Shown: piece by piece, positions 30,945 through 38,832 of the stretch | Layout: every line of letters begins with the position of its first letter | How positions within the stretch are numbered: the stretch's first letter is position 1 | Position numbers and translations under genes: made by a program | Origin: Thermoactinospora rubra | GTDB lineage: Bacteria > Actinomycetota > Actinomycetes > Streptosporangiales > Streptosporangiaceae | Length of the DNA stretch: 64,000 bases | NCBI RefSeq assembly: GCF_002093975.1 | Contig: NZ_KZ084329.1 | Location: 125,596 to 189,595, forward strand | Direction: 5' to 3' | Notes under the pieces: generated by a model | Seen by the model: the letters and a program-made list of their open reading frames with translations, nothing else | What the model was told of the DNA's origin: nothing | Database searches by the model: none

Positions 30945-31489
30945 AGGGCTTCCTCCACGGACTGACACAGCATGTGGATCATGGCCAGGTGCACCTCCTG
31001 GACGGTCGCGGTGTCGGGGGAGGGGACGGAGACGGCCTGGTCGCACAGGGCGGCCAGCGGGTTGGGCGCCCGGCCGGTCATGGCCCACGTGACCACGCCC
31101 ACCTCGTGCGCGGCCCGGGCGGCGGCCAGCACGTTGGGGCTGGCCCCGCTCGTGGACAGGCACAGCAGCACGTCGCCCGGCCTGCCGTGGGCGCGCACCT
31201 GCCGGGCGTAGACCTCCTCGGCGCCGAAGTCGTTGACGATGGCGGTGACCGAGGAGGTGTCGGCGTGCAGGGCGATCGCGGCGAACGGCGCCCGGTCCTC
31301 CCGGAAGCGGCCCACCAGCTCCGCGGTCAGGTGCTGGGCCTCGGCGGCCGAGCCGCCGTTGCCGCAGGCCATCAGCCGCCCGCCGCCGCGCAGCACGGCC
31401 GCGAGCTTGGCTCCCCACACCTGGATCCTGTCGGACTCCTCCTCGACCAGGGCGATCACCTCGGTCAGGCGGCGCAGATGCTCGTGCAC
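30941..31489 (-). CDS. gmhA: phosphoheptose isomerase GmhA (SIS domain)
   Basis: A 182-residue SIS-domain protein. 'GGRLMACGNGGSAAEAQHLTAELVGRF' and 'LCLSTSGASPNVLAAA' are the GmhA signature for converting sedoheptulose 7-phosphate to D-glycero-D-manno-heptose 7-phosphate, and 'EVHLAMIHMLCQSVEEAL' is the usual C-terminal metal-site helix. GTG start at 31489 follows GGAGGTTA. One base separates it from the GT4 stop. It is the committed step of the heptose pathway encoded around it. Confidence 0.9.
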   Translation of the reverse strand: MHEHLRRLTEVIALVEEESDRIQVWGAKLAAVLRGGGRLMACGNGGSAAEAQHLTAELVGRFREDRAPFAAIALHADTSSVTAIVNDFGAEEVYARQVRAHGRPGDVLLCLSTSGASPNVLAAARAAHEVGVVTWAMTGRAPNPLAALCDQAVSVPSPDTATVQEVHLAMIHMLCQSVEEAL

Positions 31490-31490
31490 G

Positions 31491-32678
31491 CTAACCTCCG
31501 TAGGCGAACAGCCGCGGGACCCGGTCCCGGGTCACCTGCTCGTAGACCGCCTCCACCTGCTCGGCGACGCGCGGCCAGCCGTACCTGTGCCTGGCCCGCC
31601 GCACGCCCGCGTGGCCGAGCCGCACCCGCTGCTCGGGGGCCTCCAGCAGCCGGCGCAGGGTCCTGGCCAGGGCCTGCGGCCGGCGGGGCGGGATCAGCAC
31701 GCCGCAGTCGGCGACGGTGTCCAGGTGGCCGCCGACCGCCGAGGCGACCACGGGGACGCCACAGGCCATCGCCTCGACGGGGACCATGCCGAACGGCTCG
31801 TACCAGGGCACGGAGACCACCACGTCGGCCGAGCGCATCAGCGCCGGGACCTGGTCGCGGGGGACGCTGCCGATGACGCTCACGCGGTCGGCCATGCCGT
31901 ACCCCTCGGCCAGGCGGCGCAGCCGCACGGCCTCCTCGTCGCCGGGCGAGCCGCCGGCCACGACCAGCTCGACGCCGGGCAGCTCGCGCAGAGCCCGCAC
32001 GACGGTGTCCACGCCCTTGCGCGGCACCAGGCGGCCGATGCTGAGCACCCGCGGGCGCCGGCCGCGCGGGGCCCGCGGCCCGTCGGGGCGGAAGCGCTCC
32101 AGGTCCACCCCGCAGGGGACGATCGTGATGCGGTCCCCCGGCACGCCCATGGCGTGCAGCTCGCTGACCTCGTCGGTGCAGGTCGCCAGGATCGCCGCCG
32201 CACGCCTGCCGATCTCGCACTCCACCGCCACCCGGTGGGGCGGGCTGGTGTCGGCCCGGCCCTGCCAGCGGCGCTTGACCGTGCCCAGGGCGTGGTAGGT
32301 GTGCACGACCGGGATGGCGCCCGCCGCGTCCAGGGCGGCCTGGCCGCTCATCCAGAAGTGCGCGTGCACCACGTCCGGCCGCCGCGCCCGCCACCGGCGC
32401 CTGAGGTGTTCGGCGAACTCCGGCATGTGCGGCGGCAGCTCGTCCTTGGGCAGCGGGACGGCCGGGCCCGCCGGAACGTACTCCACCGTGACGCCCGGCG
32501 CCATCGCCACCGCCTCCGGCCGGCCGGGGTCGGTGCGGCGGGTGTGGACCACCACGTCGTGCCCGCGCGCGGCCAGCGCCTCGGCCAGCGCGGCGACGTA
32601 GACGTTCTGGCCCCCCGCGTCGACGCCGCCGACGGCCGCGAGCGGGTCGGCGTGTTCGGTGATGAGGTCGATCTTCAT
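31491..32678 (-). CDS. glycosyltransferase family 4
   Basis: A 395-residue GT-B transferase with 'GGVDAGGQNVYVAALAEALA' at the start (as in MshA/sucrose-phosphate-synthase-type GT4), 'VVHAHFWMSG', 'ATCTDEVSEL', 'VLSIGRLVPRKGVDTVV' and the donor site 'YEPFGMVPVEAMACGVPVVAS' (E-x7-E). It probably adds a hexose in the glycan. ATG at 32678 overlaps the neighbouring GT9 stop. Confidence 0.88.
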   Translation of the reverse strand: MKIDLITEHADPLAAVGGVDAGGQNVYVAALAEALAARGHDVVVHTRRTDPGRPEAVAMAPGVTVEYVPAGPAVPLPKDELPPHMPEFAEHLRRRWRARRPDVVHAHFWMSGQAALDAAGAIPVVHTYHALGTVKRRWQGRADTSPPHRVAVECEIGRRAAAILATCTDEVSELHAMGVPGDRITIVPCGVDLERFRPDGPRAPRGRRPRVLSIGRLVPRKGVDTVVRALRELPGVELVVAGGSPGDEEAVRLRRLAEGYGMADRVSVIGSVPRDQVPALMRSADVVVSVPWYEPFGMVPVEAMACGVPVVASAVGGHLDTVADCGVLIPPRRPQALARTLRRLLEAPEQRVRLGHAGVRRARHRYGWPRVAEQVEAVYEQVTRDRVPRLFAYGG

Positions 32679-33667
32679 GAGCTCAGCTCCCTGATGGCCT
32701 TGACGACGTCGTCGGGTCGCACGGTGGTCAGGCACGGATGCCCGTCGACCGGGCAGCGCCTGGCCCTGCTGCCCGCGCACGGCGCGTGCTGGTCGCCCAG
32801 CAGCACCGCCGGGACCCCGTACGGCGCCCACCGCTCGGCCGGGACCACCGGCGCGAACAGGCTCACCACCGGCGTCCACACCGCCGCCGCCAGGTGCGCG
32901 GGGCCGGTGTTGCCCGCCACGAGCGCCACCGCGCGTTCCAGCACGGTGGCCAGCTCGGCCAGGCTCGTCCTGCCGCCCAGGTCCACTCCGGCCCGGCCGG
33001 CGACGTAGGCGGTCAGCTCGCGTTCCCCCGGCCCGCCGGTCACCACCACGCGGTGGCCGTCGGCCGCCAGCGCCTCGACGGCCTGGCGGTGCAGCTCGCG
33101 CGGCCAGGCACGGGCCGGGACGGACACGCCGGGATGGACCACCACGTACGGCTCGGCGGGCACCTCGAAGGGCGGCAGCGGCCGGCGCACCGCCAGCCTG
33201 CCGTCGTCGACCGGCTCGTAGCCCGCGGCGCGGACCACGGCCAGCATGCGTTCCGGCTCGGGGACGTGCCGCGTCTCGTCCCACGTGACCCGTACGTCCA
33301 GCAGCGAGCCGGGATAGTCGTTGCTGATGGCGGTGATGCGGCCGACGCCCGCCAGGCGCAGCAGCAGCGCCGCCGGCAGGGCGGACTGGTGGAAGGAGGT
33401 CAGGATGATCGCCTCGTCCAGGCCCGCCACCTGCCGCAGCAGCGCCTCCACGTGCCGCCGGGTCACGCGCGGCGGCTCCGGGTCGATCCACGGCGTGAGC
33501 CACTCGATCACCCGGCCGACCCCCGGCAGCAGGCGCGCGGCGGCCGTGCCGTGCGGCCCCGTCAGCAGCGCGACCTCGGCCCTGGCGGCGACCGCCCTGA
33601 TCGCAGGCCCGGCCAGCAGGACGTCCCCGGCGTTGTCCGGCCTGACGACCAGTACCCTGCGGCTCAT
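32675..33667 (-). CDS. glycosyltransferase family 9 (heptosyltransferase-like)
   Basis: A 330-residue second GT9 member: 'VLVVRPDNAGDVLLAGPAIR' (RxDNxGD motif of RfaF/RfaC), 'YVVVHPGVSVPARAWPRE', 'GNTGPAHLAAAVWTPVVSLF' for ADP-heptose binding and a C-terminal 'RRCPVDGHPCL' with paired cysteines typical of the family. With the GT9 at 28505 it implies at least two heptose transfers. Coupled by ATGA overlaps on both sides. Confidence 0.88.
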   Translation of the reverse strand: MSRRVLVVRPDNAGDVLLAGPAIRAVAARAEVALLTGPHGTAAARLLPGVGRVIEWLTPWIDPEPPRVTRRHVEALLRQVAGLDEAIILTSFHQSALPAALLLRLAGVGRITAISNDYPGSLLDVRVTWDETRHVPEPERMLAVVRAAGYEPVDDGRLAVRRPLPPFEVPAEPYVVVHPGVSVPARAWPRELHRQAVEALAADGHRVVVTGGPGERELTAYVAGRAGVDLGGRTSLAELATVLERAVALVAGNTGPAHLAAAVWTPVVSLFAPVVPAERWAPYGVPAVLLGDQHAPCAGSRARRCPVDGHPCLTTVRPDDVVKAIRELSS

Positions 33668-34620
33668 AGCCGCGCCCTGACCTCTCCCAGCAGCCGGTGC
33701 AGGCACGCCGCGGGCGGGATCGCCGCACTGGTCACGATCATGCGCAGGACCTCCTCCCGCGTCCGCGGGCCCGGCTTGATCCGCGCCCACGCGAACTCGG
33801 CGGTCAGGGCGGCCCACCCGGCCGCCGCCGCGCCGCCCGCCGCCTTCCAGCCCGGCCCGCGCCCGGCTGCCGCCTCAACCGCCGCCCCGGCTCCCAGCAG
33901 GCCGAGCGCGGTCGCCAGCACGTGCCGGGGGAGGCGCCCCGGCGGGCCGCCCAGCAGCTCGCGCCAGCCCCGGCCGTAGCGGCGGCGCATCAGCGCGTCG
34001 TCGGCGTTGCCGCGCTGGCGGCGCACGCTGGCCCAGAACCCGTCGTCGCGGACGGGATGCCGGCTGCGCCGCTCGCCGCGCACCAGGCGCAGGCCCAGCT
34101 GCCGCACCCGCAACGCCAGGTCGGCGTCCTCGCGGTAGGCGCGCGGGAAGCGCTCGTCGAACCCGCCGGCGCGGTGCAGCACGTCGCGCCGGTAGGCCAT
34201 GTCCGCGGTGATCCACTCGGCGCCGGCCAGCCCCGCGGTGTTGCGCTCCTCGTCGGTGGGCGGCCGGTCGGCGGGCAGCGGCACCTCGATGCGGCCCTGC
34301 GAGCCCGCCACGTCGGGCGGCAGGTCCTCCAGGTCCCGCCGCGCCGCCTCCGCCCAGCCCGGCTGGGGGATGACGTCGTCGTCCAGGAAGGCCACCCACG
34401 GCGTGCTCGCGGCCAGCCACCCCACGTTGCGCGCGGCGGCCGGGCCCCGGCCGCCCGAGCGCAGCACCCGCACCTCGCGCCCCGCCGTACGGGCCAGGGG
34501 GAGGGGAGCAGAGGCGGCGGGCCGGTCGTCCACGACCAGCAGCGGCAGCGACGGGTCGAGGGCGGCCACGGCGGCGGCCAGGCTCGGCCGGCCCACGGTG
34601 GGGATCACCACGGTGATCAT
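33664..34620 (-). CDS. glycosyltransferase family 2
   Basis: A 318-residue GT-A transferase: 'VVIPTVGRPSLAAAVAAL', the metal-binding 'WVAFLDDDVIPQPGWAEAA' and 'GGFDERFPRAYREDADLALR' (E-D-x-D-L acceptor motif). The C-terminal ~90 residues include weakly hydrophobic helices ('VLATALGLLGAGAAVEAA', 'AAAAGWAALTAEFAWARI') that may contact the membrane. Second gene of the minus-strand operon. Confidence 0.87.
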   Translation of the reverse strand: MITVVIPTVGRPSLAAAVAALDPSLPLLVVDDRPAASAPLPLARTAGREVRVLRSGGRGPAAARNVGWLAASTPWVAFLDDDVIPQPGWAEAARRDLEDLPPDVAGSQGRIEVPLPADRPPTDEERNTAGLAGAEWITADMAYRRDVLHRAGGFDERFPRAYREDADLALRVRQLGLRLVRGERRSRHPVRDDGFWASVRRQRGNADDALMRRRYGRGWRELLGGPPGRLPRHVLATALGLLGAGAAVEAAAGRGPGWKAAGGAAAAGWAALTAEFAWARIKPGPRTREEVLRMIVTSAAIPPAACLHRLLGEVRARL

Positions 34621-36257
34621 GACGCGAACGCCTCCCCCCTCCTGATCACGTACGGCCCGAGGACGAGCACGTCCACGGGGGAGGAGCCGAAGCACTCCAG
34701 CGCGTCGCGCGGGTCGTCGACCATGGGCCGCCCGGCGGTGTTGAGGCTGGTGTTGACCACGACCGGCAGCCCGGTCAGCGCCTCGAAGCACTCCAGCAGC
34801 CGCGCCACCAGCGGCTCGCGCCCGGGCGAGACCGACTGGATGCGGGCCGTGCCGTCCACGTGCACCACCGCCGGGATCCGCGCCCGCCAGGCGGGGCTGA
34901 CGTCGTGGACGAAGAGCATGTACGGCGAGCGGGACGGCCCCCGGGAGAAGATCTCGCCCGCCCGCGACTCCAGCACCATCGGCGCGATGGGCCGGAACTG
35001 CTCGCGGCCCTTGACGTGGTTGAGCCGCTCGGTGTTGGCCGCGTACCCGGGGTGGGCCAGCAGCGAGCGGTGGCCCAGGGCGCGCGGGCCGTACTCGCTG
35101 CGCCCCTGGAACCAGGCGACGATCCTATCGTCGGCGAGCTCCCGCGCGACGGCCGCGGCCAGGTCGGCGGGCTCGCTGTACGGCACGCGCGCCACCTCCA
35201 GCCAGGCGCGCAGCTCCTCGCCGGTCCAGCCGCGGCCCAGGTCGGCGCCCGGCATCGGCGCGGGCCGCTCCCCGTGCGCCCGGGCCAGGTGCAGCGCGCC
35301 GCCCAGGGCGGTGCCCGCGTCCCCGGCGGCCGGCTGCACCCAGATCTCCTCGAACGGCCCCTCATCCAGCAGGCGCGTGTTGGCCACGCAGTTGAGCGCC
35401 ACTCCGCCCGCCATGGTCAGCACCCGCTCCCGGGTCCGGCCGTGCAGCCAGGACGCCAGCTCCAGCAGCACCTCCTCCAGGCGCTTTTGCACGCTGGCGG
35501 CCAGGTCGGCGTGGTCGCCGTTCCAGGAGCCGCCCCGGAGGACCTTCTTGGCGTAGACGTTCCAGTCGATCGGCTCGACCCGGAAGCCGCCGTCGCCGGT
35601 GGTGTAGATCAGCTCGCGCAGCGACTCCAGGTGCCGCGGCTGGCCGTAGGAGGCCAGGGCCATGACCTTGTACTCGTCGCTGGAGCGCAGGAAGCCCAGG
35701 TGCTCGGTGACCTCCTCGTACATCAGGCCGAGCGAGTGCGGCAGCTCCTGGGCGGCCAGGACGGCCAGCTCGCCGTCGCGGTAGTGCCCGGCCAGGTGGG
35801 AGGCCGACTCGCCGCGGCCGTCGCAGACCAGCACGGCGGAGCTGGCATGGGGGGCGGCCAGCCCGGCGGAGGCGGCGTGCGCGATGTGGTGCGGGACATA
35901 GGACACCTGCGCGGGATCCAGGCCCGGCAGGGCGGTGGCCAGGAAGTTCGGCGCCCGCACGGCGTAGGTCGTGCGCAGGTCCTCCCAGCGCTCGTCCAAG
36001 CCCTGCTGCCCGGGGCGGACCAGCGCCGGATCGTAGGAGTAGGCGACCGCGTCCAGGTCCTCGGGCTTCAGCCCGGCCTCGGCCAGGCACCAGGCGGCGG
36101 CCTGCTCGGGCAGCTCCCAGGCCGAGAACGGGACCGGGCGCTTGCCGTGCTTGCGGCGGCTGAAGCGCTCCTCCTCCGCGGCGGCCACGATCTCCCCGTC
36201 GACGACCAGCGCCGCAGCAGGATCATGGAATATCGCGTTTACCCCTAGGAACTTCAC
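34617..36257 (-). CDS. NodU/CmcH/TobZ-type carbamoyltransferase
   Basis: A 546-residue O-carbamoyltransferase. The N-terminal Kae1-like half has 'FHDPAAALVVDGEIVAAAEEERFSR', the metal site 'VPHHIAHAASAGL' (HxxxH) and 'VCDGRGESAS'; then 'MAGGVALNCVANTRLL', 'QPAAGDAGTALGGALH'; the C-terminal half has 'FQGRSEYGPRALGHRS' and 'PVVVNTSLNTAGRPMV'. These enzymes use carbamoyl phosphate and ATP to carbamoylate a sugar hydroxyl on nodulation factors or antibiotics. GTG start after GGGGAGGA. First gene of the operon, so made in largest amount. Confidence 0.92.
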   Translation of the reverse strand: MKFLGVNAIFHDPAAALVVDGEIVAAAEEERFSRRKHGKRPVPFSAWELPEQAAAWCLAEAGLKPEDLDAVAYSYDPALVRPGQQGLDERWEDLRTTYAVRAPNFLATALPGLDPAQVSYVPHHIAHAASAGLAAPHASSAVLVCDGRGESASHLAGHYRDGELAVLAAQELPHSLGLMYEEVTEHLGFLRSSDEYKVMALASYGQPRHLESLRELIYTTGDGGFRVEPIDWNVYAKKVLRGGSWNGDHADLAASVQKRLEEVLLELASWLHGRTRERVLTMAGGVALNCVANTRLLDEGPFEEIWVQPAAGDAGTALGGALHLARAHGERPAPMPGADLGRGWTGEELRAWLEVARVPYSEPADLAAAVARELADDRIVAWFQGRSEYGPRALGHRSLLAHPGYAANTERLNHVKGREQFRPIAPMVLESRAGEIFSRGPSRSPYMLFVHDVSPAWRARIPAVVHVDGTARIQSVSPGREPLVARLLECFEALTGLPVVVNTSLNTAGRPMVDDPRDALECFGSSPVDVLVLGPYVIRRGEAFAS

Positions 36258-36295
36258 TTGTCATCCTCCCCGCAGGCAGACAGAACCGCTACCGA

Positions 36296-36309
36296 GAGAA
36301 GCGCTTCTC
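36296..36309. promoter_or_regulatory. perfect palindrome in the divergent glycan promoter region
   Basis: GAGAAGCGCTTCTC, a perfect 14-bp inverted repeat, lies in the 131-bp gap between the two operons, about 40 bp from the carbamoyltransferase start and 80 bp from gmhB. Its size and symmetry fit a dimeric repressor such as a LacI- or TetR-type protein. No such regulator is encoded beside it. Confidence 0.55.
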
Positions 36310-36388
36310 AAACATTTCCCAGGACATTCCTGCTCTTGGCTACTCTCCGTAACCGTTTGCGGATCTTGGCGGGGGGTAGCCGCGGGGC

Positions 36389-36991
36389 ATGGAGAACCGC
36401 CGCCCCGCCGCCGTTCTGTTCGACCGCGACGGCACCCTGATCGCGAACGTCCCCTACAACGGCGATCCGGAAAAAGTCGTGCCGATGCCCGGCGCCGCCG
36501 AGGCACTCAGCCGCCTGCGCCGCGAGGGCGTGTTCGTGGCCGTCGTCACCAACCAGTCCGGCGTGGCCAAGGGCCTCATCAGCCCCGATCAGATGCACCA
36601 GGTCAACGCGCGGGTGGAGGAACTGCTCGGCCCCTTCGACGCCTGGGCCATCTGTGTGCACGACGACGCCGACGGCTGCTCCTGCCGCAAACCCAAACCC
36701 GGGCTGATCATCCGGGCCGCCGCCACCATGGACGTCAGCCCCCTGGACTGCGCGCTCATCGGCGACATCGGCAGCGACATGGAGGCCGCGCGCGCCGCCG
36801 GGACCCGCGGCATCCTCGTGCCCACGGCCGAGACGCTGCCCGAGGAGATCGCCGCCGCCCCCGAGGTCGCCAAGGACCTCACCACGGCCGTGGACCGCAT
36901 ACTGGCGGCCGACCCGATGGACGAGCTCAACCGCCTGGTGTCCGGCGGGGCGCTGAGCCGGGCCCAGATCGCCCACTGGAGCCGCTGGTGA
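36389..36991 (+). CDS. gmhB: D-glycero-D-manno-heptose 1,7-bisphosphate 7-phosphatase GmhB
   Basis: A 200-residue HAD-IIIA phosphatase: 'VLFDRDGTLIANVPYNGDPE', 'VTNQSGVAKGLIS', the zinc-type loop 'CVHDDADGCSCRKPKPGLI' and 'ALIGDIGSDMEAARAAG'. GmhB removes the 7-phosphate from heptose 1,7-bisphosphate, after the kinase encoded on the other strand. ATG at 36389. The C-terminal ~35 residues go beyond the core domain. Coupled by GTGA to the next glycosyltransferase. Confidence 0.9.
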   Translation: MENRRPAAVLFDRDGTLIANVPYNGDPEKVVPMPGAAEALSRLRREGVFVAVVTNQSGVAKGLISPDQMHQVNARVEELLGPFDAWAICVHDDADGCSCRKPKPGLIIRAAATMDVSPLDCALIGDIGSDMEAARAAGTRGILVPTAETLPEEIAAAPEVAKDLTTAVDRILAADPMDELNRLVSGGALSRAQIAHWSRW

Positions 36992-37905
36992 GGATCCTGG
37001 TCTGGCACGTGCACGGCTCCTGGACGACCGCGTTCGTCCAGGGACGGCACGAGTACCTGGTGCCCCTGGTCCCCGACCGCGGGCCCGACGGGCGGGGCAG
37101 GGCGCGGACCTACGACTGGCCCGGCAGCGTCCGCGAGGTGCCGTGGGACCGGCTGGCCGCCGAGGACGTGGACGTGGTCGTCTATCAGCGCCCGCACGAG
37201 ATCGACCTGGCCAGGGAGTGGCTCGGCCGCGAGGTGCCCGGCGTCTACGTGGAGCACAACACCCCCAAGGGGGACGTGCCGCACACCCGGCATCCGCTGG
37301 CCTCGCGCTCGGACATCCCGCTGGTCCACGTCACGCACTTCAACGAGCTGTTCTGGGACAACGGCCGGGCGCCCACCCGGGTGATCGAGCACGGCGTCGT
37401 CGACCCCGGCCACCGCTACACCGGCGAGCTGGCCCGCGCGGCCGTGGTGGTCAACGAGCCGGTCAGGCGCGCCAGGGTCGCGGGGACCGACCTGCTGGCG
37501 CGCTTCGCCGAGGCGATCCCGCTGGAGGTCTTCGGGATGAAGGCCGAGGCGCTGCCGTACCCGTCGCAGGACCTGCCGCAGGTGCGGCTCCATGAGGAGA
37601 TGGCGCGGCGGCGCGTCTACCTGCACCCCTATCGGTGGACCTCGCTGGGGCTGGCGCTGATCGAGGCCATGCACCTGGGGATGCCGGTGGTGGCGCCGGC
37701 GGCCACGGAGGCGGTGGAGGCGGTGCCGCCCGAGGCGGGGGTGATCTCCACGCGGGTGGACACGCTGGTCGCGGCGCTGCGGGAGTTCGCGGCCGACCCC
37801 GAGTCGGCCCGGCGGGCGGGCAAGGCGGCGCGGGACGCGGCGCTGGCCCGGTACGGCCTGCGGCGCTTCCTCGACGACTGGGATCGGCTGCTCGCGGAGG
37901 TGTGA
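36988..37905 (+). CDS. glycosyltransferase, GT1/GT4-like
   Basis: A 305-residue transferase starting 'VRILVWHVHGSWTTAFVQGRHEYLVPL', with 'VYVEHNTPKGDVPHTRHPLA' and the donor-site pattern 'LHPYRWTSLGLALIEAMHLGMPVVAPAA' (E-x7-E type). Short for the class but has both Rossmann halves. Start is the GTG at 36988 overlapping the gmhB stop. Its pairing with gmhB ties it to the heptose pathway. A RiBi-like acceptor cannot be inferred. Confidence 0.82.
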   Translation: MRILVWHVHGSWTTAFVQGRHEYLVPLVPDRGPDGRGRARTYDWPGSVREVPWDRLAAEDVDVVVYQRPHEIDLAREWLGREVPGVYVEHNTPKGDVPHTRHPLASRSDIPLVHVTHFNELFWDNGRAPTRVIEHGVVDPGHRYTGELARAAVVVNEPVRRARVAGTDLLARFAEAIPLEVFGMKAEALPYPSQDLPQVRLHEEMARRRVYLHPYRWTSLGLALIEAMHLGMPVVAPAATEAVEAVPPEAGVISTRVDTLVAALREFAADPESARRAGKAARDAALARYGLRRFLDDWDRLLAEV

Positions 37906-37959
37906 TGCGGCTCTGACGGGGTAGGGCCGCGCCCACGAACTACCACAAACGGGACAATC

Positions 37960-38208
37960 ATGGGTGCCTTCATTGACTGGACCGACAGCGCCGCGTGCCT
38001 GAGCGAGGACCCGGAGCTGTTCTTCCCCATATCCCAGCAGGGCCCCGGCCGCGCCCAGGTTGAGCGGGCCAAGGCGGTGTGCCGCCGCTGCGGGGTACGG
38101 CAGGCATGCTACGACTTCGCGATCCGGACCAAGCAGCCCCACGGCGTGTGGGGCGGCGCGGACCCCGAGGAGAGACGGGCGGCCACCGCCTGGGCCAGGA
38201 CGGCCTGA
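37960..38208 (+). CDS. WhiB-family iron-sulfur transcription factor
   Basis: An 82-residue Wbl protein: four cluster cysteines C13, C41, C44 and C50 (C-x27-C-x2-C-x5-C), then the 'GVWGGADPEERR' turn and a short basic end. It binds a [4Fe-4S] cluster and usually acts with the primary sigma factor. Spacing and length resemble the WhiB1/WblE group. Single gene between the glycan cluster and the deformylase. Confidence 0.93.
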   Translation: MGAFIDWTDSAACLSEDPELFFPISQQGPGRAQVERAKAVCRRCGVRQACYDFAIRTKQPHGVWGGADPEERRAATAWARTA

Positions 38209-38216
38209 CCCGGCCC

Positions 38217-38666
38217 TCAGGCCAGGTTGTCCGCCGCGGGCAGCCGGTCGGTGAACAGCACGCCGTCCAGGTGGTCCGCCTCGTGCTGCAGCACCCTGGC
38301 CAGCGTGCCGATCGCCCGCACCGTCAGCGGCTTGCCGTACATGTCGCGGCCCCGCGCCGTGACCGCGAAGGAGCGTTCCAGCGGCCGCCACATCCCGGGG
38401 GCCGACAGGCACGCCTCGTCGGCCACCACCGTGCGCTCCGACAGCTCCAGGCGCGGGTTGACCAGGTGCCCGGCCTTGCCGTCGCAGTCGAAGACGACCA
38501 CCCGCAAGGGGACGCCCAGCTGCGGGGCCGACAGCCCGGCCCCGCCGGTGGCCCGGCGCATCGCCAGCGTCAGCGCTTTGACCAGCCGCCTCAGCTCCTT
38601 GTCGAACGCGGTGACCGCCTCGGCCGCCGTCCGCAGGGCAGGGTCGTCGAAGGCACGGATGAACAC
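38217..38666 (-). CDS. def: peptide deformylase
   Basis: A 149-residue metal-dependent deformylase with the three motifs 'GGAGLSAPQLG', 'DEACLSAPGMW' and 'QHEADHLDG' (HExxH). Motif two is normally EGCLS; here Gly is replaced by Ala, and the chain is short for the family (often ~180). The start is taken as GTG 38666, seven bases after GGGGAG, giving an N-terminus 'VFIRAFDDPALRTAAEAV' that matches other deformylases; longer reading adds unrelated residues. It may be a second, specialised copy. Confidence 0.85.
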   Translation of the reverse strand: MFIRAFDDPALRTAAEAVTAFDKELRRLVKALTLAMRRATGGAGLSAPQLGVPLRVVVFDCDGKAGHLVNPRLELSERTVVADEACLSAPGMWRPLERSFAVTARGRDMYGKPLTVRAIGTLARVLQHEADHLDGVLFTDRLPAADNLA

Positions 38667-38759
38667 ACGCAACTCCCCGAAGCGTCGCGACGTCACCGCC
38701 AGGATTCCCCGCGCCGCCTCCCGCCAACCGCGCCCGCGTGTTAACGCCGTGTTGCCCGC

Positions 38760-38775
38760 GTGACCGTGAAGTAAC
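38760..38775 (+). promoter_or_regulatory. candidate GlnR box upstream of narK
   Basis: GTGAC-N6-GTAAC: two GTnAC-type half-sites exactly 11 bp apart, the spacing of actinobacterial GlnR operators. Further GTTAAC (38740) and GTAAC (38805) copies flank it. Position 58-73 bp before narK suits nitrogen control of the nitrate genes. Inferred from the pattern only. Confidence 0.5.
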
Positions 38776-38832
38776 CGGCGCACAGTCGCTCAACGTCAAA
38801 GTGCGTAACGGGCGATTCCTAATCTCGCCGCC

